Source of the DNA: Streptomyces rishiriensis
GTDB taxonomy: Bacteria > Actinomycetota > Actinomycetes > Streptomycetales > Streptomycetaceae
Direction: 5' to 3'
DNA length: 64,000 nucleotides
Assembly: GCF_030815485.1 (NCBI RefSeq)
Contig: NZ_JAUSWV010000002.1
Span: forward strand, 6,262,001 to 6,326,000
Shown: in pieces, positions 7,434 through 14,481 of the stretch
Layout: each line of letters begins with the position of its first letter
How positions within the stretch are numbered: the first letter of the stretch is position 1
Made by a program: the position numbers and the translations under genes
Notes under the pieces: generated by a model
What the model was told of the DNA's origin: nothing
Database searches by the model: none
The model's input: the letters and a program-made list of their open reading frames with translations, nothing else

Positions 7434-9374
7434 TTGACCACCTCCTCCCACCAGCCCACATTCCTCACCTCTCCCGTCCCCCACCAACAGGGAGACGCCG
7501 CCTCCGTGGCGCCGCCGAGCCGCGCCGCCGATCTGCTGCACCATCCCGACCCGCACACGGCCGCCGACGCGGCCGCCGTGGAGAACCTGCTGCGCTGCTG
7601 GGTGCGCGAGACGGGCTTGCCCGCACCCCAGGACGGCGTCCTGCGCCTGCCGCTGCGCGCCAGCGGCATCACCTTGCTCACCCCCGTCCACTACTGGTCC
7701 CCGACCGGCTGGCACCGGTTCGGCCCCCCACGTCTGGCCGGCGCACCCGACCTCTCCCCGCCCGCGGACGCCGTCATGGTCGCGGCCCTCCTGGCCCGCG
7801 AGACGCACCGGGACGGCGGCGCGCCCGACGGGTCCACCGAAGCCGTGGCGGCGGCCCACAAGGGCACGGACCCGGTGGAGCGCGCCACCACTCCCGAGCG
7901 GACGCCCCGTCCGGCTTGCGGGAACATCAACAGCGGTGAAGGCATCGACCTCGTCGCCCGCGTCGCCGACTCCGTCCGCCGTACCGCGGTGTTCATCGAC
8001 GAGCGCCGGGAACGCCCCGGCAACGAACCCGACCTCTTCCTGACCGCCGAACAGGCACTGTTGCTCGGACATCCGCTGCACCCGACGCCGAAGAGCCGGG
8101 AAGGCCTCTCGGACGGCGAAGCGCGCCGCTACTCACCCGAGTCGCGTGGCTCCTTCCCCCTTCGCTGGATCGCTGTCGATCCTTCCGTGGTCGCCACCGA
8201 CTCCGCCTGGACCGAAGGCGGCCGTCCCGTCCCCGCCGCCAGGGTGACGGCCCGGCTCGGCGGCGCCGGGCTGCCGGTGCCGACCGGATTCGCCGCCCTG
8301 CCGGTGCACCCCTGGCAGCTGCGCGAGGTGCGTCACCGTCCCGAGGTCGAGGCACTGTTCGACGCCGGACTCCTCCAGGACCTGGGCACACACGGCCTCT
8401 TGTGGCATCCGACCTCCTCCGTACGCACCGTCCACCGGCCCGGAGCCCCCGCCATGCTCAAACTGTCGCTGGCTCTGCGCATCACCAACTCCCGTCGTGA
8501 GAACCTCCGCAAAGAACTCCACCGTGGTGTCGAGGTACACCGTCTTCTGCGTGCGGGCCTGGCCGAGCAGTGGCAGGCGGTCCACCCGGGCTTCGACATC
8601 GTCCGCGATCCGGCCTGGCTCGCGGTCGACGGTGCCGACGGTCTTCCGCTGACCGGCCTCGACGTGATGATCCGGCACAACCCGTTCGCTCCTGAGGACG
8701 ACGTCTCCTGCATCGCAGGACTCGTCGCACCCCGGCCGGACATGGCATCCGCCCACCGCTCGCGACTGGCCGCGATCGTCAGGCACCTCTCCGCACGGAC
8801 AGGCCGGCCGTCGTCGGCCGTCTCCGCCGAGTGGTTCCTGCGCTACCTGGAGCAGGTCGTCCGCCCCGTCCTGTGGCTCGACGGCGAGGCAGGGATCGCC
8901 CTGGAGGCACATCAGCAGAACACGCTCCTCCTGCTGGATGCCGACGGCTGGCCCACCGGCGGCCGCTACCGCGACAACCAGGGCTACTACTTCCGCGAGT
9001 CCCACCGCGCGGGACTCACGGCCCTGCTTCCCGGCATCGGAGAACACAGCGACACCTTCGTCTCGGACGACGTCACCGACGAGCGCTTCGCCTACTACCT
9101 GGGCATCAACAACGTGCTCGGACTCATCGGCGCGTTCGGCTCCCAGCGGCTCGCGGACGAGCAACTGCTGCTCGCCGCCTTCCGGCGCTTCCTCGCCGAA
9201 GCCGCCGCCGGCCCCCGCCGAATGCGCGGTTCGCTGCCCGCCCGACTGCTCGACTCGCCCCGCCTGCGGTGCAAGGCCAATCTGCTGACCCGCTTGCACG
9301 GCCTCGACGAACTCGTCGGTCCCGTGGACACCCAGTCCGTCTACGTCACCATCGCCAACCCCCTGTGCTCCTGA
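7434..9374 (+). CDS. IucA/IucC family NRPS-independent siderophore synthetase
   Basis: NIS synthetases adenylate a carboxylate (citrate, succinate or similar) and condense it with an amine or hydroxamate. The central IucA/IucC domain has the typical landmarks: LLGHPLHPTPKSR near the ATP site, LPVHPWQL, KLSLALRITNSRR, then EAHQQNTLLLLDADGWP and RDNQGYYF. The C-terminal FhuF-like part (ADEQLLLAAFRRFL...) is present. The frame is open back to 7263, but TTG 7434 sits 6 bases after GAGGA and gives 646 residues. The earlier codons look like leader sequence, so TTG is preferred. The order aminotransferase-synthetase-acyltransferase matches the orphan NIS locus I recall as SCO5799-5801 in S. coelicolor. 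The product is not known to me. Confidence 0.88.
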   Translation: MTTSSHQPTFLTSPVPHQQGDAASVAPPSRAADLLHHPDPHTAADAAAVENLLRCWVRETGLPAPQDGVLRLPLRASGITLLTPVHYWSPTGWHRFGPPRLAGAPDLSPPADAVMVAALLARETHRDGGAPDGSTEAVAAAHKGTDPVERATTPERTPRPACGNINSGEGIDLVARVADSVRRTAVFIDERRERPGNEPDLFLTAEQALLLGHPLHPTPKSREGLSDGEARRYSPESRGSFPLRWIAVDPSVVATDSAWTEGGRPVPAARVTARLGGAGLPVPTGFAALPVHPWQLREVRHRPEVEALFDAGLLQDLGTHGLLWHPTSSVRTVHRPGAPAMLKLSLALRITNSRRENLRKELHRGVEVHRLLRAGLAEQWQAVHPGFDIVRDPAWLAVDGADGLPLTGLDVMIRHNPFAPEDDVSCIAGLVAPRPDMASAHRSRLAAIVRHLSARTGRPSSAVSAEWFLRYLEQVVRPVLWLDGEAGIALEAHQQNTLLLLDADGWPTGGRYRDNQGYYFRESHRAGLTALLPGIGEHSDTFVSDDVTDERFAYYLGINNVLGLIGAFGSQRLADEQLLLAAFRRFLAEAAAGPRRMRGSLPARLLDSPRLRCKANLLTRLHGLDELVGPVDTQSVYVTIANPLCS

Positions 9375-9451
9375 GCCCTCACTGCACCGGCCGCCGACCT
9401 CTGCGCTTCGCCACGGAACCCGTCCCGCCCGATCTGCTGAGAGGAGCTGCC

Positions 9452-10072
9452 GTGGCTCTCGCCGAGACAGCCGCCGACAGCCGTATCCCTCCGGCCGCCC
9501 GCGACCTGCTCGACGGCGTCGGCGGCTGGGGGCCCACCGCCACCCCGGTAGGTGTGTTCCACCTGGTCCCCGTACAGATTGATCGGGACGTCTCCCTTGT
9601 CTGCCGCTGGATGAACGACCCCGTGGTCGCGGCGTTCTGGGAACTGGCGGGACCCGAATCCCTGACGGCGCTGCATCTGCGCCGTCAGATCGCCGACGAC
9701 GGGCGCAGCGTCCCCTGTCTGGGAGTGCTGGACGGCCGGCCCATGAGCTACTGGGAGATCTACCGGGCAGACCTCGACCCCCTGGCGGGCCACTATCCGG
9801 CCCGACCACACGACACCGGCATCCATCTGCTCATCGGCGGTGGCGCGGACCGGGGGCGAGGCCTCGGCAGCCGTCTGCTCAGGGCCGTCGCCGACCTTGT
9901 CCTCGACAGGAGACCCGCTTGTGCCCGCGTCGTCGCCGAACCCGACCTGCGCAACATTCCGTCCATCGCCACCTTCTCGAGCGCGGGGTTCCGGTCCGTC
10001 GCAGAGATCGACCTGCCCGGCAAGCGAGCCGCCCTCATGATCCGGGACCGTTTTCCTCGTGATCTGTCATGA
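9452..10072 (+). CDS. GNAT acyltransferase of the siderophore operon (IucB/RhbD-like)
   Basis: A 206-residue GCN5-related acyltransferase starting at GTG 9452, five bases after AGAGGAG (9440-9446). Features of the siderophore-type branch are visible: WMNDPVVAAFWELAG at the N-terminal half, MSYWEIYRADLDPLAGHY, and the acyl-CoA binding loop DRGRGLGSRLL, followed by ARVVAEPDLRNIPSIATFSSAGF. In aerobactin and rhizobactin pathways such enzymes acylate an N-hydroxylated diamine. No N-hydroxylase (IucD/RhbE type) is in this operon, so the acceptor may be an unmodified amine or be supplied from elsewhere. It lies 77 bases after the synthetase and is the last gene of the likely operon. Confidence 0.82.
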   Translation: MALAETAADSRIPPAARDLLDGVGGWGPTATPVGVFHLVPVQIDRDVSLVCRWMNDPVVAAFWELAGPESLTALHLRRQIADDGRSVPCLGVLDGRPMSYWEIYRADLDPLAGHYPARPHDTGIHLLIGGGADRGRGLGSRLLRAVADLVLDRRPACARVVAEPDLRNIPSIATFSSAGFRSVAEIDLPGKRAALMIRDRFPRDLS

Positions 10073-10244
10073 CGCTGTGTAATCACGCCGTCACACATGG
10101 AACGCCTCTCGCGGCGCATCGGTTCCCGCAATCGACCGAGTCCGGTCTTTCCGCCCCCACCGAGAAACCCACCGTCTTGATCCCTTGCCTCCCGTCCACC
10201 GTGACCACACGTTTGTCAGTGCCGCGCCGTAGGGTGGTCGCGCT

Positions 10245-12221
10245 ATGACGAAGCCCTCACTCCCCGAACTCCTGCACGCTGCCGTCACCGCTGTCGGTGG
10301 CACGGAGCGCCCCGGCCAGGTGACCATGGCCGAAGCCGTCGCCGAGGCGATCGACGACGGATCCCATCTGCTGGTCCAGGCCGGCACCGGCACCGGTAAG
10401 TCGCTCGGCTACCTCGTGCCCGCCCTCGCCCACGGGGAGCGCGTCGTGGTCGCGACCGCCACGCTGGCCCTCCAGCGCCAGCTCGTGGAGCGGGACCTGC
10501 CGCGTACGGTCGACGCGCTGCACCCGCTGCTGCGCCGCCGCCCGGAGTTCGCGATGCTCAAGGGCAGGTCGAACTACCTGTGCCTGCACCGCCTCCATGA
10601 AGGCGTCCCGCAGGACGAGGAGGAGGGCCTCTTCGACCAGTTCGAGGCGGCCGCACCCACCAGCAAGCTGGGCCAGGACCTGCTCCGGCTGCGGGACTGG
10701 TCGGACGAGACCGAGTCCGGGGACCGGGACGACCTCACGCCCGGTGTCTCCGACCGGGCCTGGGCGCAGGTGTCGGTGTCCTCCCGGGAGTGTCTGGGCG
10801 CCACGAAGTGCGCCTACGGCGCCGAGTGCTTCGCGGAACTGGCGCGCGAGCGTGCCAAGCTCGCCGAGGTCGTCGTCACCAATCACGCGCTGCTCGCCAT
10901 CGACGCCATCCAGGGTGCGCCGGTCCTTCCGCAGCACGAGGTGCTGATCGTCGACGAGGCGCATGAGCTGGTGTCGAGGGTGACCGGTGTGGCCACCGGC
11001 GAACTCACTCCCGGACAGGTCAACCGGGCCGTACGCCGGGCGGCGAAGCTGGCCAACGAGAAGGCCGCCGACCAGCTGCAGACCGCCGCCGAGGGTTTCG
11101 AGCGGCTCATGGAACTGGCACTGCCCGGCCGTCTGGAGGAGATCCCGGAGGATCTCGGGTACGCCCTCATGGCTTTGCGCGACGCGGCGCGGACGGTCAT
11201 CTCGGCCATCGGAGCGACCCGGGACAAGTCCGTCCAGGACGAGGACGCGGTCCGCAAGCAGGCCCTCGCGTCCGTGGAGGCCGTGCACGACGTGGCGGAG
11301 CGGATCGTCGACGGCTCCGAGTACGACGTCGTCTGGTACGAGCGGCACGACCGTTTCGGCGCCTCCCTGCGGGTGGCGCCCATGTCCGTGTCGGGCCTGC
11401 TCCGGGAGAAGCTCTTCGCCGACCGCTCCGTGACGCTGGCTTCGGCGACCTTGAAGCTGGGCGGGGACTTCAACGGAGTGGGCGCCTCGATGGGGCTGGC
11501 CCCGGAGGGCACCGAGGGCGAGGACGTCCCCCAGTGGAAGGGCATCGACGTGGGGTCGCCCTTCGACTACCCCAAGCAGGGCATCCTCTATGTGGCCAAA
11601 CACCTGTCGCGTCCCGCGCGCGACGGCGACCGCGGCGACATGCTGGACGAACTGACCGAACTGATCCAGGCGGCCGGCGGACGCACGCTCGGCCTGTTCT
11701 CCTCCATGCGGGCCGCTCAGCTCGCCGCCGAGGAACTGCGCACCCGTCTCCCCGAATTCCCGATCCTCCTCCAGGGCGAGGAGACACTCGGCGAGCTGAT
11801 CAAGAACTTCGCGGCGGATCCCAAGACCTGTCTCTTCGGCACCCTGTCGCTCTGGCAGGGGGTCGACGTCCCCGGTCCGAGCTGTCAGCTGGTGGTCATG
11901 GACAAGATTCCGTTCCCGCGTCCGGACGACCCCCTGATGAGCGCCCGCCAGAAAGCCGTGGAGGACGCCGGCGGCAACGGCTTCATGGCCGTCGCGGCCA
12001 CCCATGCGGCGCTGCTGATGGCCCAGGGAGCGGGTCGGCTGGTACGCGCGTCGGGGGACCGCGGCGTGGTCGCCGTACTGGACCAGCGGCTGGCGACGGC
12101 CCGTTACGGAAGTTATCTGAAGGCGTCCCTGCCGGACTTCTGGTACACCACGGACCGCAATCAGGTCCGCAGGTCGCTCGCCGCGATCGACGCGGTGGCC
12201 AAGCAGGCGGAGACAGCGTGA
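10245..12221 (+). CDS. DinG/XPD-like ATP-dependent DNA helicase (Fe-S superfamily 2)
   Basis: A 658-residue superfamily 2 helicase with Walker A AGTGTGKS at 46-53 and a DEAH box near 236 (LIVDEAHEL). Four Cys are spaced as in Fe-S helicases (Cys113, Cys183, Cys189, Cys195; ECLGATKC and AEC), so a 4Fe-4S cluster is expected between helicase motifs I and II. The C-terminal RecA lobe contains LGLFSSMRAAQ and the ending ...MAQGAGRLVRASGDRGVVAVLDQRL (motif VI). DinG-type enzymes unwind 5'-3' and act on R-loops and replication-blocking structures. The neighbour lexA fits a DNA-repair setting, though I see no SOS box in front of this gene. Confidence 0.9.
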   Translation: MTKPSLPELLHAAVTAVGGTERPGQVTMAEAVAEAIDDGSHLLVQAGTGTGKSLGYLVPALAHGERVVVATATLALQRQLVERDLPRTVDALHPLLRRRPEFAMLKGRSNYLCLHRLHEGVPQDEEEGLFDQFEAAAPTSKLGQDLLRLRDWSDETESGDRDDLTPGVSDRAWAQVSVSSRECLGATKCAYGAECFAELARERAKLAEVVVTNHALLAIDAIQGAPVLPQHEVLIVDEAHELVSRVTGVATGELTPGQVNRAVRRAAKLANEKAADQLQTAAEGFERLMELALPGRLEEIPEDLGYALMALRDAARTVISAIGATRDKSVQDEDAVRKQALASVEAVHDVAERIVDGSEYDVVWYERHDRFGASLRVAPMSVSGLLREKLFADRSVTLASATLKLGGDFNGVGASMGLAPEGTEGEDVPQWKGIDVGSPFDYPKQGILYVAKHLSRPARDGDRGDMLDELTELIQAAGGRTLGLFSSMRAAQLAAEELRTRLPEFPILLQGEETLGELIKNFAADPKTCLFGTLSLWQGVDVPGPSCQLVVMDKIPFPRPDDPLMSARQKAVEDAGGNGFMAVAATHAALLMAQGAGRLVRASGDRGVVAVLDQRLATARYGSYLKASLPDFWYTTDRNQVRRSLAAIDAVAKQAETA

Positions 12222-12251
12222 AGGACAAGCAGGCGGAGACAGCGTGAAGGA
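12201..12251 (+). repeat. 26-bp tandem duplication across the helicase stop codon
   Basis: Bases 12201-12226 are repeated at 12227-12251 (the second copy is identical as far as it goes). The unit contains the last six codons and TGA, so the second copy encodes the same KQAETA-stop in untranslated sequence. It looks like a slippage or short duplication event. Confidence 0.9.
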
Positions 12252-12285
12252 GGGGCCGTCCCGCTTCCGGGACGGCCCCTCCTTC
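12246..12285 (+). terminator. Intrinsic terminator after the helicase gene
   Basis: A perfect 18-bp stem (12246-12263 with 12268-12285) and a 4-nt loop lie just beyond the stop. Confidence 0.85.
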
Positions 12286-12308
12286 CATGGATCATCGGGC
12301 ACAGCACA

Positions 12309-12342
12309 GGGCCCCGGAACCGGCGCAGGGATCCCGGGGCCC
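12309..12342 (-). terminator. Terminator of lexA
   Basis: GGGCCCCGG at 12309-12317 pairs with CCGGGGCCC at 12334-12342. It lies 43 bases past the lexA stop on the minus strand. Confidence 0.6.
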
Positions 12343-12384
12343 AGTTCAGGGAGGCGGACGGAGGCGTCCCGTCCACCGCCGTGC

Positions 12385-13164
12385 TCAGACGCGGCGGAGT
12401 ACGGCCACCACCTTGCCGAGGATGGTCGCGTCGTCACCCGGGATCGGCTCGTAGGCCGCGTTGTGCGGCAGGAGCCACACATGGCCGTCCTCGCGCTTGA
12501 AACGCTTGACGGTGGCCTCGCCGTCCAGCATCGCCGCGACGATGTCGCCGTTCTCAGCGACGGGCTGGCGGCGGACGGTGACCCAGTCGCCGTCGCAGAT
12601 CGCGGCCTCGATCATCGAGTCACCCACGACCTTCAGGACGAACAGCTCGCCGTCACCCACCAGCTGCCTGGGGAGGGGGAAGACGTCCTCGACCGACTCC
12701 TCGGCGAGGATCGGACCACCGGCGGCGATGCGGCCGACCAGAGGGACGTACGACGCGGCGGGCTTGCCGGCGGTGTCCGTGGGCTGCACGGAGCTGGCCT
12801 GGTCGGAACCGCGCACTTCGTAGGCGCGCGGCCGGTGCGGGTCGCGGCGCAGGAAGCCCTTCCGCTCCAGTGCCATCAGCTGGTGGGCGACCGAGGACGT
12901 GCTGGACAGGCCGACCGCCTGCCCGATCTCGCGCATGGACGGCGGGTAACCGCGCCGCTGTACGGAGTCCCTGATGACCTCGATCACTCGGCGCTGCCGG
13001 TCGGTGAGTCCCGAGCTGTCCGCGCGGATGCCTGGAGGTCGCCCAGGCAGAGAGCGCTTGTGCACCTCGGAATTCATGGCTTCGTTCATCGCATGCACCG
13101 GCTCGAGTCGGCCCTGGGAGCGGTCCTGGGCAGTGATGGTGGCACTGTCTGCGGTGGTGGTCAC
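12385..13164 (-). CDS. lexA: LexA, SOS-response repressor
   Basis: A 259-residue repressor of the SOS regulon that cleaves itself when RecA filaments form. The winged-helix DNA-binding domain spans about 52-120 (LTDRQRRVIEVI...PPSMREIGQAVGLSSTSSVAHQL). The cleavage site is Ala148-Gly149 (GRIAAGG). The peptidase dyad is Ser183 (GDSMI) and Lys220 (DGEATVKRF). The ~50-residue N-terminal extension is usual in Streptomyces. The frame is open to 13233, but GTG 13164 (MTTTADSATITAQ) is taken as the start because the SOS box occupies 13224-13239. Autoregulation is expected. Confidence 0.95.
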   Translation of the reverse strand: MTTTADSATITAQDRSQGRLEPVHAMNEAMNSEVHKRSLPGRPPGIRADSSGLTDRQRRVIEVIRDSVQRRGYPPSMREIGQAVGLSSTSSVAHQLMALERKGFLRRDPHRPRAYEVRGSDQASSVQPTDTAGKPAASYVPLVGRIAAGGPILAEESVEDVFPLPRQLVGDGELFVLKVVGDSMIEAAICDGDWVTVRRQPVAENGDIVAAMLDGEATVKRFKREDGHVWLLPHNAAYEPIPGDDATILGKVVAVLRRV

Positions 13165-13223
13165 GTCGGCCCCTCTCGATTGTCTCCCTGCTGGACAACG
13201 GTAGTTGCTTTCGAAAGGTTGCG

Positions 13224-13239
13224 CCAAACACACGTTCGA
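13224..13239 (-). promoter_or_regulatory. SOS box (LexA operator) upstream of lexA
   Basis: CCAAACACACGTTCGA matches the actinobacterial SOS box TCGAAC-N4-GTTCGA at 10 of the 12 defined positions. It lies 60 bases before the lexA start, in the expected place for autorepression. Confidence 0.8.
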
Positions 13240-13592
13240 GTGAAAAAGCGTGGATAGCCTGACTTGATCATGTGTCTGGGTGTATGGCTAACGCGCCGCC
13301 CGGCGGTCGCAAGAGCACATTGTTGTACTCTTCCCCGCCGAGACGGATGACCTTGTGAGGCGTGGTCCCAGTCTGCCATCCGGCGGCCCGCGGATCGGGG
13401 ATCCGGCCCGCTCTGCGCGAGAGTCCCACCTCTCCTCCCTGCGGCGCCCACGGTATCGCCGTATCCGGCGCGCCGATACGGATGCACGCGCGCGTGAACC
13501 GGTGGCTTCCGGGTGCTCGGTGTGACGGCGGGATCGCATGGGGTGAAGCCGTCGGACGCGACACGCGATGCAGCCTGGCTTTATGAGCCAAG

Positions 13593-13608
13593 CCCCCATA
13601 TGTAGTGG
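13593..13608 (+). promoter_or_regulatory. NrdR box 1
   Basis: CCCCCATATGTAGTGG resembles the NrdR consensus acaCwAtATaTwGtgt. It is upstream of nrdR-nrdJ, so the repressor would control its own operon. Confidence 0.75.
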
Positions 13609-13623
13609 TTGGATTGCAGCAGC

Positions 13624-13639
13624 GGCCCAGAAGTTGTGG
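13624..13639 (+). promoter_or_regulatory. NrdR box 2
   Basis: GGCCCAGAAGTTGTGG is a weaker match. Its GTGGT end lies exactly 31 bp from that of box 1, that is three helical turns, which is the arrangement known for paired NrdR sites. Confidence 0.65.
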
Positions 13640-13747
13640 TCCCCGGTGTCTTCGGATGCTCATGGATCCCCTATGCTTGGGGCTGCTTCGAGGGGCCCAT
13701 GAGGTCTGGCGAGGCCATTGAGTCTGCTGTGAGGAGGGTTGGAGTTC

Positions 13748-14317
13748 ATGTACTGCCCCTTCTGTAGGCATCCCGACAGCCGTGTCGTCGACAGCCGTAC
13801 GACGGATGACGGCACGTCGATCCGCAGGCGCCGCCAGTGCCCTGACTGCTCCCGTCGTTTCACGACCGTGGAGACGTGCTCGCTCATGGTGGTGAAGCGG
13901 TCCGGAGTCACCGAACCCTTCAGTCGTACCAAGGTCATCAACGGCGTGCGCAAGGCATGTCAGGGACGACCTGTCACCGAGGACGCTCTGGCTCAGCTCG
14001 GCCAGCGGGTCGAGGAGGCGGTACGGGCCACCGGAAGCGCCGAGTTGACCACTCACGACGTGGGGCTGGCCATACTCGGCCCGCTGCAGGAGCTCGACCT
14101 CGTCGCCTATCTGCGATTCGCCTCCGTCTACCGGGCGTTCGACTCGCTCGAGGACTTCGAGGCCGCCATCGTGGAACTCAGGGACCAGACGGCACGCCCC
14201 GCCGCGGACGACGACGACCGCAAGGGCGCTGCAGGGACCGACGTGGGGAGCCGGGGAGACGAAGGCGGGCCCGGAGGGACCGTGCAGGTCCCCGAGCCCG
14301 CCCACGCCGCCGACTGA
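13748..14317 (+). CDS. nrdR: NrdR, ribonucleotide reductase repressor
   Basis: A 189-residue zinc-finger/ATP-cone repressor that senses ATP/dATP and represses ribonucleotide reductase genes. The zinc ribbon is MYCPFC...RRRQCPDC (two CxxC pairs), followed by RRFTTVE. The ATP-cone domain follows (VVKRSGVTEPFSRTKVINGVRKACQGRPV). The last ~40 residues are an acidic/Gly-rich tail. ATG 13748 is chosen: GAGGAGGG (13731-13738) is 9 bases upstream, and MYCPFC is the usual family beginning, whereas the in-frame TTG 13739 is not. It is probably co-transcribed with nrdJ. Confidence 0.95.
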   Translation: MYCPFCRHPDSRVVDSRTTDDGTSIRRRRQCPDCSRRFTTVETCSLMVVKRSGVTEPFSRTKVINGVRKACQGRPVTEDALAQLGQRVEEAVRATGSAELTTHDVGLAILGPLQELDLVAYLRFASVYRAFDSLEDFEAAIVELRDQTARPAADDDDRKGAAGTDVGSRGDEGGPGGTVQVPEPAHAAD

Positions 14318-14481
14318 CCGAAGGGCCGCAACCGGGGTTTCGAGTCCGGGGGCGGCCGACGGCGGCGCACCAAGACCTGCTGTGGGCGATGGCGCATGGG
14401 TGCCCACAGCACAAGACAGAACATCGTGTCACGGGAACAACGTGGCATTTCAGGGCGTTTTCGCCCGTAGAGGGAGGCGGC

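Larger units (their letters stand above)
13240..13747. other. Intergenic control region between lexA and nrdR
   Basis: Besides the SOS box and the paired NrdR boxes annotated separately, the region contains A+T-richer patches near 13320 and 13590. I found no tRNA, no convincing small gene, and no cobalamin riboswitch (none of the conserved B12-box words) in front of the class II reductase. Confidence 0.5.

Noticed and set aside
5023..7461. 812-codon minus-strand frame opposite the aminotransferase gene
   Set aside because: Its LGPVLGRALGPALEP-like repeats are the complement of the aminotransferase tail repeats; no independent start or ribosome-binding site is seen.
13268..13385. Minus-strand frame ending in a peptide containing GEEYNNVLLRPPGG upstream of lexA
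   Set aside because: The peptide looked protein-like at first, but there is no start with a ribosome-binding site, and the frame upstream is a shadow of nrdR.
13240..13747. Possible cobalamin riboswitch before nrdR-nrdJ
   Set aside because: No B12-box or conserved core words of the cobalamin aptamer could be found; NrdR boxes explain the control.
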